64,000 nucleotides of DNA, taken from NCBI RefSeq assembly GCF_026410505.1, contig NZ_JAPMIU010000007.1:124001-188000 (forward strand). The letters run 5' to 3'. Under the pieces are notes generated by a model, which was given only the letters and a program-made list of their open reading frames with translations, had not been told where the DNA came from and did no database searches. Below are positions 21,468 to 30,877 of the stretch, one piece after another (position 1 is the first letter of the stretch; the number at the start of each line of letters is the position of its first letter). The position numbers and the translations under genes are program-made. This stretch comes from Frateuria hangzhouensis. Its GTDB lineage: Bacteria; Pseudomonadota; Gammaproteobacteria; Xanthomonadales; Rhodanobacteraceae.

Positions 21468-22196
21468 TTATCGCTGGCTGAAGCCGACCAGCTCCATCGT
21501 CAGGTCGCCACCATCGTGTTGCGACAACTTCACCGGCAACGGATAGCGCTCGGGTACATACCAGGCACTGAAACCGCGATCGGCATCGCTACGATCCACC
21601 CGCACGGCGTCGAAGCTGCCGGCCGGCACGGTGACCTTTTCCTTGCCGGACACCTTGAAGCGCTGAGTCTCGACCTCCTGCTTCACCGCGACCGGCAGCG
21701 CGATCTGCGGCTGTCCATGGCGCAGCGCCAGGCCGATCGCCAGCGCCGTGGTGTTGCGCTCGACCATGCCCGGCTTCGCGGGATAGGTGATCGCACCCTT
21801 GCCCTCGTCGACGGTCACCTGCCGCTTGGCCCAGTCCACCGTGACATGGCGCCGCTTGCTCTTGATCGCCGCGTCCAGCCGGTAGTCGTAACTGACCGCC
21901 TCGGGCACGTCGCCTTTCCAGCGGACGTGCGAAACCTCGTCGAGCTTCGCGCCCAGCATGGCCGCGAGGCCCGAGGTGCCGCGTATGTGCTTGCTGTATT
22001 CCCACTGGCCGTTGCCCAACGGTTTCAGGCTCACCGTCGCCTCGCCCATCGGCGAGCCGTCGCGCAGCACGCGGTAGGTGGCAGTGAAGGCCTGGGGCGG
22101 CGCGGCGAGGGCGAGGCCACTGGCGCTGGTCAGGACCAGTGCGGCGGCCAGGCGAAGCAGGCGTGGAAGTGTCATGCGATCGAGTCTGCCGGCCAT
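21468..22196 (-). CDS. Periplasmic DUF3108 protein
   Basis: A 242-residue exported protein. The signal peptide is [22 protein letters not shown]; the mature domain ([21 protein letters not shown] ... [15 protein letters not shown] ... [20 protein letters not shown]) matches the DUF3108 beta-barrel-like fold, possibly lipid- or glycan-binding; its function is unknown. ATG 22196 has GAGG 8 nt upstream and is preferred over ATG 22175. It starts 16 nt after purN, in the same orientation, so it is probably co-transcribed. Confidence 0.8.
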   Translation of the reverse strand: MAGRLDRMTLPRLLRLAAALVLTSASGLALAAPPQAFTATYRVLRDGSPMGEATVSLKPLGNGQWEYSKHIRGTSGLAAMLGAKLDEVSHVRWKGDVPEAVSYDYRLDAAIKSKRRHVTVDWAKRQVTVDEGKGAITYPAKPGMVERNTTALAIGLALRHGQPQIALPVAVKQEVETQRFKVSGKEKVTVPAGSFDAVRVDRSDADRGFSAWYVPERYPLPVKLSQHDGGDLTMELVGFSQR

Positions 22197-22212
22197 TGGC
22201 TGAACCTCGGGT

Positions 22213-22878
22213 TCAGGCGGATTCCAGCCCCTGCGTGGAGAGCCGCATCGGCGCGCCGAGCGGTGCGCCATCCAGCCACGGGCCGCCGTCGCGCCAGACC
22301 AGGCGCCGCTGCGCGACCAACGCGACCACCGCCGGCAGCAGTCGATGTTCCAGCGGCAGCAGGCGCTGGGCCAGGCGCTGTTCGTCTTCGCCAGGCTCGA
22401 TCGGCAGCACGGCTTGTGCCAGCACCGGGCCGCCGTCCAGTTCCGCGGTCACGAAATGCACGCTGGCGCCGTGCTCCAGGTCGCCGGCCTCCAGAGCACG
22501 TCGATGCGTATGCAGGCCGCGGTATTTGGGCAGCAGCGAGGGATGGATGTTGAGCATGCGTCCGGTCCACGGTGCGATCGCTTCGCCGTCGAGGATGCGC
22601 ATGAAACCGGCCAGCACGATCAGCTCGGCTCCGCTGTCGGCGAGCTTGCCGAACAGCTCCAGGTCGAACGCGCGGCGATCCGGGTAGGCCTTCGGATCGA
22701 GTACCAGCGTGGGGATGGCCGCCGCCTCGGCCAGGCGCAGCGCGCCGGCGTCGGGCCTGTCGCTGGCCACCAGCACGAACTCGGCCTTCAGTTCATCACG
22801 ATCGCGCGCGGTCAGCAGCGCGGCGAGGTTACTGCCGCGTCCGGAGGCGAGGACGGCGATGCGAAGAGGGGAAGGCAT
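22213..22878 (-). CDS. purN: Phosphoribosylglycinamide formyltransferase
   Basis: A 221-residue GAR transformylase transferring a formyl group from 10-formyl-THF in purine synthesis. The N-terminus is IAVLASGRGSNL. The catalytic Asn and His lie in NIHPSLLPKYRG, and the catalytic Asp in VTAELDGGP. It lies downstream of purM on the same strand, the standard pairing, though about 100 nt with a dispersed repeat separates them. Confidence 0.95.
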   Translation of the reverse strand: MPSPLRIAVLASGRGSNLAALLTARDRDELKAEFVLVASDRPDAGALRLAEAAAIPTLVLDPKAYPDRRAFDLELFGKLADSGAELIVLAGFMRILDGEAIAPWTGRMLNIHPSLLPKYRGLHTHRRALEAGDLEHGASVHFVTAELDGGPVLAQAVLPIEPGEDEQRLAQRLLPLEHRLLPAVVALVAQRRLVWRDGGPWLDGAPLGAPMRLSTQGLESA

Positions 22879-22933
22879 ATCTGTCTGTGTCGTTCACGCC
22901 GAGCGTGGATCCGGGGAACGGAGCCGAAGGCAG

Positions 22934-22970
22934 CCCTTCGACTTCGCTGCGCTACGCTCAGCGCGAACGG
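22934..22970. repeat. Short dispersed repeat in the purM-purN gap
   Basis: CCTTCGACTTCGCTGCGCTA followed by CGCTCAGCGCGAACGG contains GCTGCGC/GCGCTCAGC-type palindromy and resembles a common intergenic repeat of proteobacteria. A loosely similar stretch lies at 49500-49612. Confidence 0.5.
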
Positions 22971-22980
22971 CTGGCGGGTT

Positions 22981-24024
22981 TCAACCGATGTGGACGCGCT
23001 CGTCGCCCTGCGCCGGCACTACCTCGCCGATCACGCGGCTGGCCAGCCCGTGCTTCGCCAGCAGCGCGCCGGCGCCGTCGATCGCCTCGCGCGGCAGGAT
23101 CACGGTGAAACCGATGCCGCAGTTGAACGTGCGCCACATTTCCTCGCGCGCCACCTTGCCCTCGCGCATCAGCCAGTCGAACACCGGCGGCAACACGATC
23201 GCGTCGGCGTCGAGCGCCACGCCCAGGCCCTCGGGCACCACGCGGATGATGTTTTCCTTCAAGCCGCCGCCAGTGATGTGCGCCATGCCGTGCACTGGCT
23301 GGCCCTTCAGCAGCTCCAGCATCGGCTTGACGTAGATGGTGGTCGGCGCCATCAGCGCGTCGGCGAGCGTGACGCCACCAAGGTCGAGCTCCAGCCGCCC
23401 GTTGTCGGGTGTGGCGCCGGCGCGCTCGAGGATCCTGCGCACCAGCGAATAGCCGTTCGAATGCGGGCCGGAGGAGGCCACGCCGAGGATCACGTCGCCG
23501 GCCACGATGGCCTGGCCGCTCATCAGTTGCGATTTTTCCACCGCGCCGACGGTGAAGCCGGCCAGGTCGTATTCGCCGGGCGGGTACATGTCCGGCATCT
23601 CGGCGGTCTCGCCGCCGATCAGCGCGCAGCCGGCCAGCTCGCAGCCCCTGGCGATGCCGCCGACCACCGCCACGGTGGTGTCCACGTCCAGCTTGCCGGT
23701 GGCGAAGTAATCGAGGAAGAACAACGGCTCGGCACCCTGCACCAGCACGTCGTTGACGCACATGCCGACCAGGTCGATGCCGATGGTGTCGTGCCGGCCC
23801 AGCTGCTGGGCGAGCTTGAGCTTGGTGCCGACGCCGTCGGTGCCGGAAACCAGCACCGGCTCCTTGTAGCGGCCGGCCAGGTCGAACAATCCGCCGAAAC
23901 CGCCCAGTCCGCCCATCACCTCGGGCCGGAAGGTGCGCTTGACCAGCGGCTTGATGCGTTCGACCACGGCATTGCCCGCGTCGATATCGACGCCGGCGGC
24001 GCGGTAGGTGAGGGCGTCGGACAT
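22981..24024 (-). CDS. purM: Phosphoribosylformylglycinamidine cyclo-ligase
   Basis: A 347-residue AIR synthetase, the fifth step of purine synthesis. Its ATP-binding features are [31 protein letters not shown] and [17 protein letters not shown] 24024 ([14 protein letters not shown]) is chosen because a longer open frame upstream does not resemble the family. It diverges from the DUF2066 gene, and two stem-loops lie in the 228-bp gap between them. Confidence 0.96.
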   Translation of the reverse strand: MSDALTYRAAGVDIDAGNAVVERIKPLVKRTFRPEVMGGLGGFGGLFDLAGRYKEPVLVSGTDGVGTKLKLAQQLGRHDTIGIDLVGMCVNDVLVQGAEPLFFLDYFATGKLDVDTTVAVVGGIARGCELAGCALIGGETAEMPDMYPPGEYDLAGFTVGAVEKSQLMSGQAIVAGDVILGVASSGPHSNGYSLVRRILERAGATPDNGRLELDLGGVTLADALMAPTTIYVKPMLELLKGQPVHGMAHITGGGLKENIIRVVPEGLGVALDADAIVLPPVFDWLMREGKVAREEMWRTFNCGIGFTVILPREAIDGAGALLAKHGLASRVIGEVVPAQGDERVHIG

Positions 24025-24113
24025 GGCGAAGGCAAGCCTGGGGAAAGCGCGCAATTCTACCAGCACCCCCGGTCCGCCAGCACGAAGGGTGGCGGGGCAT
24101 GGTTGATGCCACC

Positions 24114-24160
24114 GTGCAGGATCCTTCCTGCACGACCGTTCGCGCTTCCGGAAGCGAACG
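24114..24160. promoter_or_regulatory. Paired stem-loops between purM and the DUF2066 gene
   Basis: GTGCAGG-ATCCTT-CCTGCAC (24114-24133) is followed 3 nt later by CGTTCG-CG-CTTCCGGAAG-CGAACG (24137-24160). No T-run follows, so they are not simple terminators. They lie in the leader or promoter zone of both divergent genes. Confidence 0.5.
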
Positions 24161-24252
24161 TTCGCGGCCTGGCGCATCGCTCGCCATGGACGCTGCCGGC
24201 CGGATTGGGCAGACTCCCCGGATAACAGAGCCTCCACGGACGATTCCCACCC

Positions 24253-25242
24253 ATGCGCCTGCCACGCCTGCTGACTGCCTTCCTCCTGCTGGGTCTCCTG
24301 GCGCCCATGGCGCGGGCACAGGTGCCGGTGCCCGTGCCGAGCTCGCCCTACGAGGTGATCGTGCCAGTGGGCGATACCAGCGAAGCGCTGCGCGACGGGG
24401 CCTTCGCCACGGCGCTGGGCCAGGTGCTCGAACGCGTGGCCGGCGGACAGGATCTGCGCAACAAGCCCGGCTACGAGGATGCACTGAAGGGCGCGCCCGG
24501 CCTGGTGCAACAGTTCCAGTACCAGCGTGCCGGCAGCGGCATCGTGCTGCGGGTGAAGTTCGACCCGGGCGCCGTGCGCCGCCTGATTGCCCGCATCGGC
24601 GTGCCGGCGGCCGGCGTGAAGCCGCCGGTGCTGGTGCTGGTGCGCGGCAGCGACGGCAGCCTGCTCGGCCAGGAGGCGCTCGGTCCGCTGGCGCAAGCCG
24701 CCGAGGCGCGCGGCTACACGCTGGCGTGGCCCGATCTCGCGGACGCACCGGATGCCTCGGCGATCGCCGGTGCCGATCCGGCGGCGCTGGCACAGGTCAC
24801 GCGGCGCTATCACACCGGGCTGATCCTCATCGGCAACCTCAAGGGCGGCAGCGCGGACTGGACACTGGTTTCCGGCGGCAAGCCACTGCCGTGGAGCGAC
24901 CAGGCCGTCAGCCAGGACGCGCTGCTCGCCGACGCCGGCAATGCCCTGGCCGACCGGCTGGGCAAGCAGCTCAACGTGATCGGCGCCAGCATCAGCAGTG
25001 GCAAGCTGTGGGTGGGTAAGGTGGAGTCGGCGCAGGCCTACGCCGACATGCTGGCGATGTTGCGAGCCGATCCGGCCGTGCGTGAGGTGAGCACGCTGGC
25101 GGCCGCCAACGATGGCTTTCTGCTCGCCATCAAGGCGAGCATGCCCCCGGCCGCGCTCGCTGCCAGCCTGGCCGCGGGCGGGCGGGTGATCCAGGGCGCG
25201 CCGCACGCGGGGGCGGACGCCAGCCTGCAGTGGCTGCACTGA
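24253..25242 (+). CDS. Exported DUF2066 protein
   Basis: A 329-residue protein with a signal peptide ([18 protein letters not shown]). The DUF2066 body contains [39 protein letters not shown] and [11 protein letters not shown]. Function unknown; in xanthomonads it is found beside perM and hda as here. A REP half-element and the perM ribosome site follow within 90 nt, so an operon DUF2066-perM-hda is likely. Confidence 0.78.
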   Translation: MRLPRLLTAFLLLGLLAPMARAQVPVPVPSSPYEVIVPVGDTSEALRDGAFATALGQVLERVAGGQDLRNKPGYEDALKGAPGLVQQFQYQRAGSGIVLRVKFDPGAVRRLIARIGVPAAGVKPPVLVLVRGSDGSLLGQEALGPLAQAAEARGYTLAWPDLADAPDASAIAGADPAALAQVTRRYHTGLILIGNLKGGSADWTLVSGGKPLPWSDQAVSQDALLADAGNALADRLGKQLNVIGASISSGKLWVGKVESAQAYADMLAMLRADPAVREVSTLAAANDGFLLAIKASMPPAALAASLAAGGRVIQGAPHAGADASLQWLH

Positions 25243-25290
25243 GGGACGACCCTTTAATGCCCGCCGGGGGTGCCTTTCGGCCGGAAATGA

Positions 25291-25316
25291 GCATCGCCCG
25301 CGAGCGGGCTCCTACA
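25291..25316. repeat. REP half-element upstream of perM
   Basis: CATCGCCCGCGAGCGGGCTC plus CTACA, the REP core with CGCGAG in place of CACAAG. It ends 16 nt before the perM start, next to its GGGAAGGA ribosome site. Confidence 0.8.
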
Positions 25317-25331
25317 AGGGAAGGACGCGCC

Positions 25332-26537
25332 ATGCATCGCTCGAATGAGGCTCCACCCGTGACCCACGACATTTCCCGCCGCTGGCAACTGCTCGCGATC
25401 GTGCTGGTGATCGGCTACCTGGTCTGGCTGCTTGCGCCGGTGCTGATGCCCTTTGCCGTCGCCGGCATGCTGGCCTACCTGGGCGATCCGCTGGCCGACC
25501 GGCTGGAACGGGTGGGCATGAACCGCACGCTGGCGGTCAGCATCGTCTTTTTCGTGCTGGTGCTGCTGCTGGTAGGCGCCTTGCTGCTGCTGGTGCCGCT
25601 GATCTCCGACCAGATCGAAAACCTGGTCCACAACCTGCCACGCTACGTGGACTGGATCCAGCACACCGCGCTGCCCTGGCTGCAGGCCAAGCTCAACCTG
25701 GACCCGGATGCGTTCGACACCAGTCGGTTGATGACGGCGATCCGCGGGCACATCGGTTCGATCGGCGCGGTGGCGACGACGGTACTGGGCACCGTGTCGC
25801 GCTCGAGCATCGGCGCGGTGATGTGGCTGACCAACCTGGTGCTGATCCCGGTGGTGGCGTTCTACCTGCTGCGCGACTGGGACCGCCTGATCGCCTACAT
25901 CGACAGCGTGCTGCCACGCTCGGTACAACCGACCGTCGCCCACCTGGCGCGTGGATCGGATGCGGTGCTGGGCGCCTTCGTGCGCGGCCAGTTGCTGGTG
26001 ATGCTGGCGCTGGGCATCTTCTACGGTACCGGCCTGACGCTGGTCGGGTTGTCGGTCGGTCCGCTGATCGGCATGGTGGCCGGGCTGCTCAGCTTCGTGC
26101 CGTACCTGGGCTTCATCGTCGGCTTCGGCGCGGCGATCATCGCCGCGCTGGTGCAATACGGCGACTGGGCGCACCCGCTGATGGTCTGCGGCGTGTTCAT
26201 CGTCGGCCAACTGCTGGAAGGCTACGTGCTGGTGCCCAAGCTGGTGGGCGACAAGATCGGCCTGCATCCGGTCGCGGTGATCTTCGCGGTGCTGGCCGGC
26301 GGCTACCTGTTCGGTTTCCTTGGCGTGTTGCTGGCGCTGCCGGCGGCCTCGGTGATCATGGTGCTGCTGCGTTACCTGCTCGAGCGCTACCGCCTGAGCG
26401 AGCTATACACACAAGCGGGGCCGGATGATCCGGTGATTGCCGAGGTCGACGTGACGGTGAATACGTCCGCAGGCAGCGGGCAGGGCAGTGCGAGCGTTCC
26501 CGCGCAACAGCCGCCCGGAGGCGACGGGACGCCATGA
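25332..26537 (+). CDS. AI-2E transporter family (PerM-like) permease
   Basis: A 401-residue polytopic membrane protein of the AI-2E/PerM family (about 8 helices; conserved YLGFIVGFGAAIIAAL and the helix set around LLEGYVLVPKLVGDKIGLHP). Proposed family roles range from autoinducer export to Na+/H+ antiport, and the substrate here is unknown. The ATG at 25332 has GGGAAGGA 8 nt upstream. It ends with an ATGA overlap into hda, the gene order seen in many gammaproteobacteria. The hydrophilic C-terminal tail (NTSAGSGQGSASVPAQQPPG) is not conserved in the family. Confidence 0.88.
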   Translation: MHRSNEAPPVTHDISRRWQLLAIVLVIGYLVWLLAPVLMPFAVAGMLAYLGDPLADRLERVGMNRTLAVSIVFFVLVLLLVGALLLLVPLISDQIENLVHNLPRYVDWIQHTALPWLQAKLNLDPDAFDTSRLMTAIRGHIGSIGAVATTVLGTVSRSSIGAVMWLTNLVLIPVVAFYLLRDWDRLIAYIDSVLPRSVQPTVAHLARGSDAVLGAFVRGQLLVMLALGIFYGTGLTLVGLSVGPLIGMVAGLLSFVPYLGFIVGFGAAIIAALVQYGDWAHPLMVCGVFIVGQLLEGYVLVPKLVGDKIGLHPVAVIFAVLAGGYLFGFLGVLLALPAASVIMVLLRYLLERYRLSELYTQAGPDDPVIAEVDVTVNTSAGSGQGSASVPAQQPPGGDGTP

Positions 26538-27229
26538 TCCCGCAGTTGCCGCTTGCCTTGCGCTGGCCGCGCAGGCAGCGTTTCGAACATTTCCATGCCG
26601 GCGCCAACGCAGCCGCACTGGCGGCCGTGCGTACGCTTGCCGAGACCCCGGAGGCGCCCTGGGTCTATTTGCACGGTCCGGCCGGAAGCGGTCGCAGCCA
26701 CCTGCTGCTGGCCGCCTGCCAGGCCGCCAGCGCCGCCGGCCGGCGCGTGCAGTACCTGCCGTTGAGCGCCATGCACGAGCACATCGGCGCTCTGCGCGGC
26801 GTGGGCAGCAGCGAGCTGCTGGCCATTGACGACCTGGGGATGCTGGCCGGCGAGCGCGCCGCCGAACACGCGCTATTCGACCTGTACAACCAGGTCCGCG
26901 CCGATGGCGGGGCGATGCTGTTCGCCGCCGCCTCGGCACCGGCCCAGCTCGGCATCGGCTTGCCGGACCTGCGCTCGCGGCTGGGGGCCTGCACCCAGTT
27001 CGCACTCAAGCCGCTGGACGACACCGAACGCCGCGCCGTCCTCAGGGAACAGGCCGCCGCCCGCGGCATCGGCCTGGACGACGCCGTGCTGGACTGGCTG
27101 TTCGCCCGCTACGCACGCGATCTGGCCGCGCTGCTCGACCTGCTGGACAAACTCGACCAGGCCTCTCTGGCCGCCAAGCGCAGGATCACCGTGCCGTTCC
27201 TGCGGGAATTCCTGCGGGAAACGCACTGA
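26534..27229 (+). CDS. hda: DnaA regulatory inactivator Hda
   Basis: A 231-residue DnaA-like AAA+ protein lacking the DNA-binding domain. The N-terminal clamp-binding motif is QLPLAL (residues 4-9). Walker A is GPAGSGRSHLL (the Arg variant usual in Hda), Walker B is LLAIDDLGML, and the Arg-finger region is PDLRSRLG. Bound to the loaded DNA clamp it triggers ATP hydrolysis on DnaA and stops re-initiation. It overlaps perM by 4 nt. Confidence 0.93.
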   Translation: MIPQLPLALRWPRRQRFEHFHAGANAAALAAVRTLAETPEAPWVYLHGPAGSGRSHLLLAACQAASAAGRRVQYLPLSAMHEHIGALRGVGSSELLAIDDLGMLAGERAAEHALFDLYNQVRADGGAMLFAAASAPAQLGIGLPDLRSRLGACTQFALKPLDDTERRAVLREQAAARGIGLDDAVLDWLFARYARDLAALLDLLDKLDQASLAAKRRITVPFLREFLRETH

Positions 27230-27521
27230 GCCGCCGTTCGGCCGGTCTCGAAAAGCGCATTCACACATGGTGGTTTCCCGCACGACTGGCAGGGCCAGGG
27301 GTGTGGCTGCCTGCCTGGCAACCTGGCGGCACATGCATGCCGCCGTCGATCGATTGCGCATCATGTCGCCTGTGCGAAACGGGGTAGCCCATTGGAGCCG
27401 TTCCCGGCTTTTGTGCGCTGCTTCGGCTTTACACAAAACGAATACTTAGCCGTGGTCATGCTTTCCCCTGCGCACCGTGCCTGGCGAAACGAGGCACACA
27501 AATCATAGACAGGGAGTAGCC

Positions 27522-29726
27522 ATGTCCAGGACGCTGATGTTGGCGATGTTGTTCGCGTCGGGAGCGGTCTTTGCCGCCCCGGTGGTTCCGTTCAATGCGG
27601 TAGGTGGCGAAGCAAGCTTCATTCGCGGCACGGATCGCTACTATCCCGTGCAGATCGAGCGATCTGCGCCGCAGGTGGCCGCTGCCGAAGGCGGCATGTG
27701 GCTGCCGGAACCAGATGGTGGAAGGGTTTATGCCCGCACGGTCCACGTGACCAAGCAGGCCGGTGGCATCGAGACCTGGTTGGGCAAGGTGTCGGTGCCG
27801 GGGGGCGAGGCGAGCGTCGTGATCACGATGGGGCCGGACGCAGCCTTTGGTTCGCTGCTGACTGCCGATGGCAAGCCCTACCGGCTGACCACCCGCAACG
27901 GCAAGACTTATCTGGTGCGCAAGGACGCTCGTGCGACGCTGCTCCGCGCTGGCGGCCCGAAGGCGGCTCCGCCGGGGCTGGACTACCGTGTCGCTCCTCA
28001 CGAGCTGCAAGCCAGCGCGAGCGTCCCGAATTCGCTGGCTGCACAACCGACCGCCAACGCCACTGCGACCTCCTCGACCGTGGACGTGTTGCTTGCATAC
28101 ACGCCCGGCATGGTCACCCGCTACGGTTCGACCTCGGCGGTCAATACGCGACTGAACTATCTCGTCGCCGTGGCCAACAAGGCCTATTCCGATAGCCGGC
28201 TGAACTACCGCGTCCGGCTGGCCGGCACGATGGCGGTCAACTACTCGGACACCGGGGCCAACGGACAGGTTCTGGACGATCTGGTCAACACCTCGCCCAG
28301 TGGCCGGCTGGCCTCGGTGCGGGCCCGCCGCGCTGCGCTGGGAGCGGATCTGGTGAGCGTGATCCGTCCCTTCACCTCTGCCGGCCAGGGCGGCTTTTGC
28401 GGGCTGGCTTATCTCATTGGCGAGAACCAGACGCCCTTTACCACCCAGTCAGCGCCCTACGGCTATTCCACCCTTGGCGACGGCATGGACCCGTCCACCA
28501 ACGAATACTGCGTGGACACTACCCTGGCGCACGAGATGGGGCACAACATGGGGCTGGCTCACAACAAGGCCGACTCCCCTAACCCGGGCGCCTTCAGCTA
28601 TGCCTACGGTTATCGACGGACGCTCGCCACGGGCAGCTTCTCCACCATCATGGCCTATACGACGGCCGCCCAGGAGCCGGTACCGTATTTCGCCAACCCG
28701 GACATCACATTGTGCAACGGCAACCGTTGCGGCGATCCCACGACGGCCAACCAGACCTTGGCGCTCAACCAGACCATGCCCGTGGTGGCACGGTTCGCCA
28801 CGGCTCCCGACATGCCACGGTTCGACCTCAATGGGGATCGCCAGGCCGACATCCTGCTGCGCAACAGTACCTCCTTCACCACGATGCTGGAGACGGCCGA
28901 CTTCCTTCCCGACACCCTGACCCGCACAGCGGCCGCGGGCTACAGCATCGCGGCGACCGGCGACCTGGATGGCAATGGGAGCGCGGATCTGGTCTGGACG
29001 AGCAGTGCTAGAGACCTGTTCTTCTGGATGAACGACGGCGCCAATTCCTATCAGTCGCTGGCCGGACCGAGCTACGCCGCCGGCTGGACGCTCGTGGGTA
29101 CGGGCGACCTCAACGGCGACGGCAAGGACGACCTCGTCTGGCTCAACTCGACCACGCGCCAGCTCATGTACTGGCTGATGGATGGCGCAACCGTGGCGAG
29201 CAGCAAGACGACATCGGTCACTGCGGGCTATTACGTGGCCGCCATCGGCGACTTCAACGGGGACGGCCGGGCCGATCTCGCATGGAGCAGCCCGGCGCGC
29301 GATCTGTATATCTGGAGTACCAGCGCCAACGGCAGCTTCACCAGTGCGCGGTCGCTGAGCTATCCGGCCGGCTGGCGCCTGATGGGCAGCGGCAAGATGA
29401 ACGCGGATCAGCGTGCCGACCTGGTCTGGCTCGACGAGGCCGGCCATCAGTTCGCCTACTGGTTGATGAACGGCAGCAAGCGCATCGGCTACCGGATCAT
29501 CCCGGTCGCGGCCGGGTATTCGATCGCCGCGATCGATCGCTATTCCAGCGCCGGCGATGGCATCCTGTGGACCAGTGCTGCCCGCGACATGTACGTGTGG
29601 AGGAACAACGGCGCGGGCGGTTTCGTGTCGAGGAACATTGCGGCCTATCCGAACGGGAGTGGGGGCTACCTGCAGACCTACCCGACCGGCTGGAGCATCC
29701 TGTCCAACTTGCCGGTCAGGCCGTAA
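27522..29726 (+). CDS. Secreted metzincin metalloprotease with FG-GAP/VCBS-like repeats
   Basis: A 734-residue exported protein. It has a signal peptide (TLMLAMLFASGAVFA), a pro-region to about residue 180, then a reprolysin-like peptidase domain with the full zinc motif HEMGHNMGLAH (His337, Glu338, His341, His347). At least four C-terminal repeats follow (about 440-730) of the form DLDGNGSADLVWTSS.RDLFFWMND, with calcium-binding-like D-x-[DN]-x-[DN]G-x-x-D loops. It is probably an extracellular protease with a propeller-type adhesion or substrate domain. The start ATG has GGGAG upstream. It stands alone, with about 290 bp of non-coding DNA before it and a strong terminator after it; an accessory or horizontally acquired gene is possible. 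Confidence 0.87.
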   Translation: MSRTLMLAMLFASGAVFAAPVVPFNAVGGEASFIRGTDRYYPVQIERSAPQVAAAEGGMWLPEPDGGRVYARTVHVTKQAGGIETWLGKVSVPGGEASVVITMGPDAAFGSLLTADGKPYRLTTRNGKTYLVRKDARATLLRAGGPKAAPPGLDYRVAPHELQASASVPNSLAAQPTANATATSSTVDVLLAYTPGMVTRYGSTSAVNTRLNYLVAVANKAYSDSRLNYRVRLAGTMAVNYSDTGANGQVLDDLVNTSPSGRLASVRARRAALGADLVSVIRPFTSAGQGGFCGLAYLIGENQTPFTTQSAPYGYSTLGDGMDPSTNEYCVDTTLAHEMGHNMGLAHNKADSPNPGAFSYAYGYRRTLATGSFSTIMAYTTAAQEPVPYFANPDITLCNGNRCGDPTTANQTLALNQTMPVVARFATAPDMPRFDLNGDRQADILLRNSTSFTTMLETADFLPDTLTRTAAAGYSIAATGDLDGNGSADLVWTSSARDLFFWMNDGANSYQSLAGPSYAAGWTLVGTGDLNGDGKDDLVWLNSTTRQLMYWLMDGATVASSKTTSVTAGYYVAAIGDFNGDGRADLAWSSPARDLYIWSTSANGSFTSARSLSYPAGWRLMGSGKMNADQRADLVWLDEAGHQFAYWLMNGSKRIGYRIIPVAAGYSIAAIDRYSSAGDGILWTSAARDMYVWRNNGAGGFVSRNIAAYPNGSGGYLQTYPTGWSILSNLPVRP

Positions 29727-29751
29727 CCCTTAGCCGTTGGAGAAAGAAGAA

Positions 29752-29785
29752 GGCCGCCGCGCGCCAACCGCGGCGGCCTTTTTTT
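29752..29785 (+). terminator. Rho-independent terminator after the metalloprotease gene
   Basis: GGCCGCCGCG, 7-nt loop, CGCGGCGGCC, then seven Ts, starting 25 nt after the stop. Confidence 0.95.
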
Positions 29786-29874
29786 GCCCGCGACCGGCTT
29801 TGCCGCTATGCGGCAGGTTCGCGGCCGATATCCAGGGGTCCACCCAGGTGCGTGGCCATCGCGACGCTGGAAAG

Positions 29875-29901
29875 AAAAGGGCGCCCGTCGGGCGCCCTTT
29901 T
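29875..29901 (-). terminator. Terminator of suhB, symmetrical
   Basis: AAAAGGGCGCCC-GTC-GGGCGCCCTTTT: a 12-bp perfect stem with a 3-nt loop. Runs of four T on both strands allow bidirectional use; it lies 17 nt after suhB. Confidence 0.9.
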
Positions 29902-29918
29902 CGATCTGCCGAAGCCGC

Positions 29919-30722
29919 TCAGGCCTTGAGCAGCGCGGGCGTGGCCTGTTCACCGATGGCGTCGGCCATCGCCTTGGCCACATGCAGGTTGCCGGCGATC
30001 AGGTTGCCGCTGGCGGGCATGCCGTCGCGGCCGGCGAAGTCGCAGTAGCGGCCGCCCGCCTCGCGTACCAGCAGTACGCCGGCGGCCATGTCCCAGGGCT
30101 TCAGGCCGATCTCGAAGTAACCGTCGTAGCGCGCCGCGGCGGTGTAGGCCAGGTCCAGCGCGGCCGAGCCGGAGCGGCGGATGTCTTCGGCCTGCCCAAG
30201 CATGGCGCGGGTCATCGCCAGCTGCGCGTCGAGGTGTTCGCGCTGGCGGTAGGGGAAGCCGGTGGCGATCATCGCGCCGCCCAGGTTCTCGCGCTTGCCC
30301 ACGCGGATGCGCCGGTCGTTCAGATAGGCGCCGTCGCCCTTGCTGGCGGTAAACAGCTCGTCGCGCAGCGGGTCGAACACCACGCCGTAGATCGGCACGC
30401 CTTTTTCGACCAGCGCGATCGACACGGAGAAATGCGGGATGCCGCGCAGGTAGTTGTGCGTGCCGTCCAGCGGATCGATCACCCAGGTCAGCGGCTTCTT
30501 GCCTATCGCGCCGCCTTCCTCGGCGAGGATGGCGTGGTCGGGGTAAGCGCGGCGAAGTTCCTTGACGATCTCGGCCTCGGCCAGGCGGTCGACTTCGGAG
30601 GCGAAGTCCATGCGCTGCTTTTCGACCACGTGCAGGCCGTCGATGCGGTTCATGTAGCGCAGGATCACGTTGCCTGCAGAGCGCGCGGCGCGCGCCGCGA
30701 TGGTGACGGCGGGTCTTGGCAT
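29919..30722 (-). CDS. suhB: Inositol-1-monophosphatase family protein SuhB
   Basis: A 267-residue Mg/Li-sensitive phosphatase: metal-binding Glu pair in AILAEEGG, the DPLDGTHNY motif, and [15 protein letters not shown]. In E. coli SuhB is both an inositol monophosphatase and a component of the rRNA antitermination complex; the same dual role is plausible here. ATG at 30722; a TAGAAT -10 candidate is 40 nt upstream. It diverges from trmJ. Confidence 0.93.
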   Translation of the reverse strand: MPRPAVTIAARAARSAGNVILRYMNRIDGLHVVEKQRMDFASEVDRLAEAEIVKELRRAYPDHAILAEEGGAIGKKPLTWVIDPLDGTHNYLRGIPHFSVSIALVEKGVPIYGVVFDPLRDELFTASKGDGAYLNDRRIRVGKRENLGGAMIATGFPYRQREHLDAQLAMTRAMLGQAEDIRRSGSAALDLAYTAAARYDGYFEIGLKPWDMAAGVLLVREAGGRYCDFAGRDGMPASGNLIAGNLHVAKAMADAIGEQATPALLKA

Positions 30723-30761
30723 GGCTTCGGCTTGGGAAAAAGAGCGGGGTCGCGGCCGGCG

Positions 30762-30767
30762 ATTCTA
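30762..30767 (-). promoter_or_regulatory. -10 box candidate for suhB
   Basis: TAGAAT on the minus strand, 40 nt before the start; no good -35. Confidence 0.4.
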
Positions 30768-30877
30768 GCAGAGCCGGCCCGTTCACCTGTAGAAGCGCCC
30801 CCGGGCACGAGTGCCATGCCCGGAATCCGCAGGACGGCGGTTATCCTTGCCGGCCCGAGTCCGTTCGCCTTTCGCCC

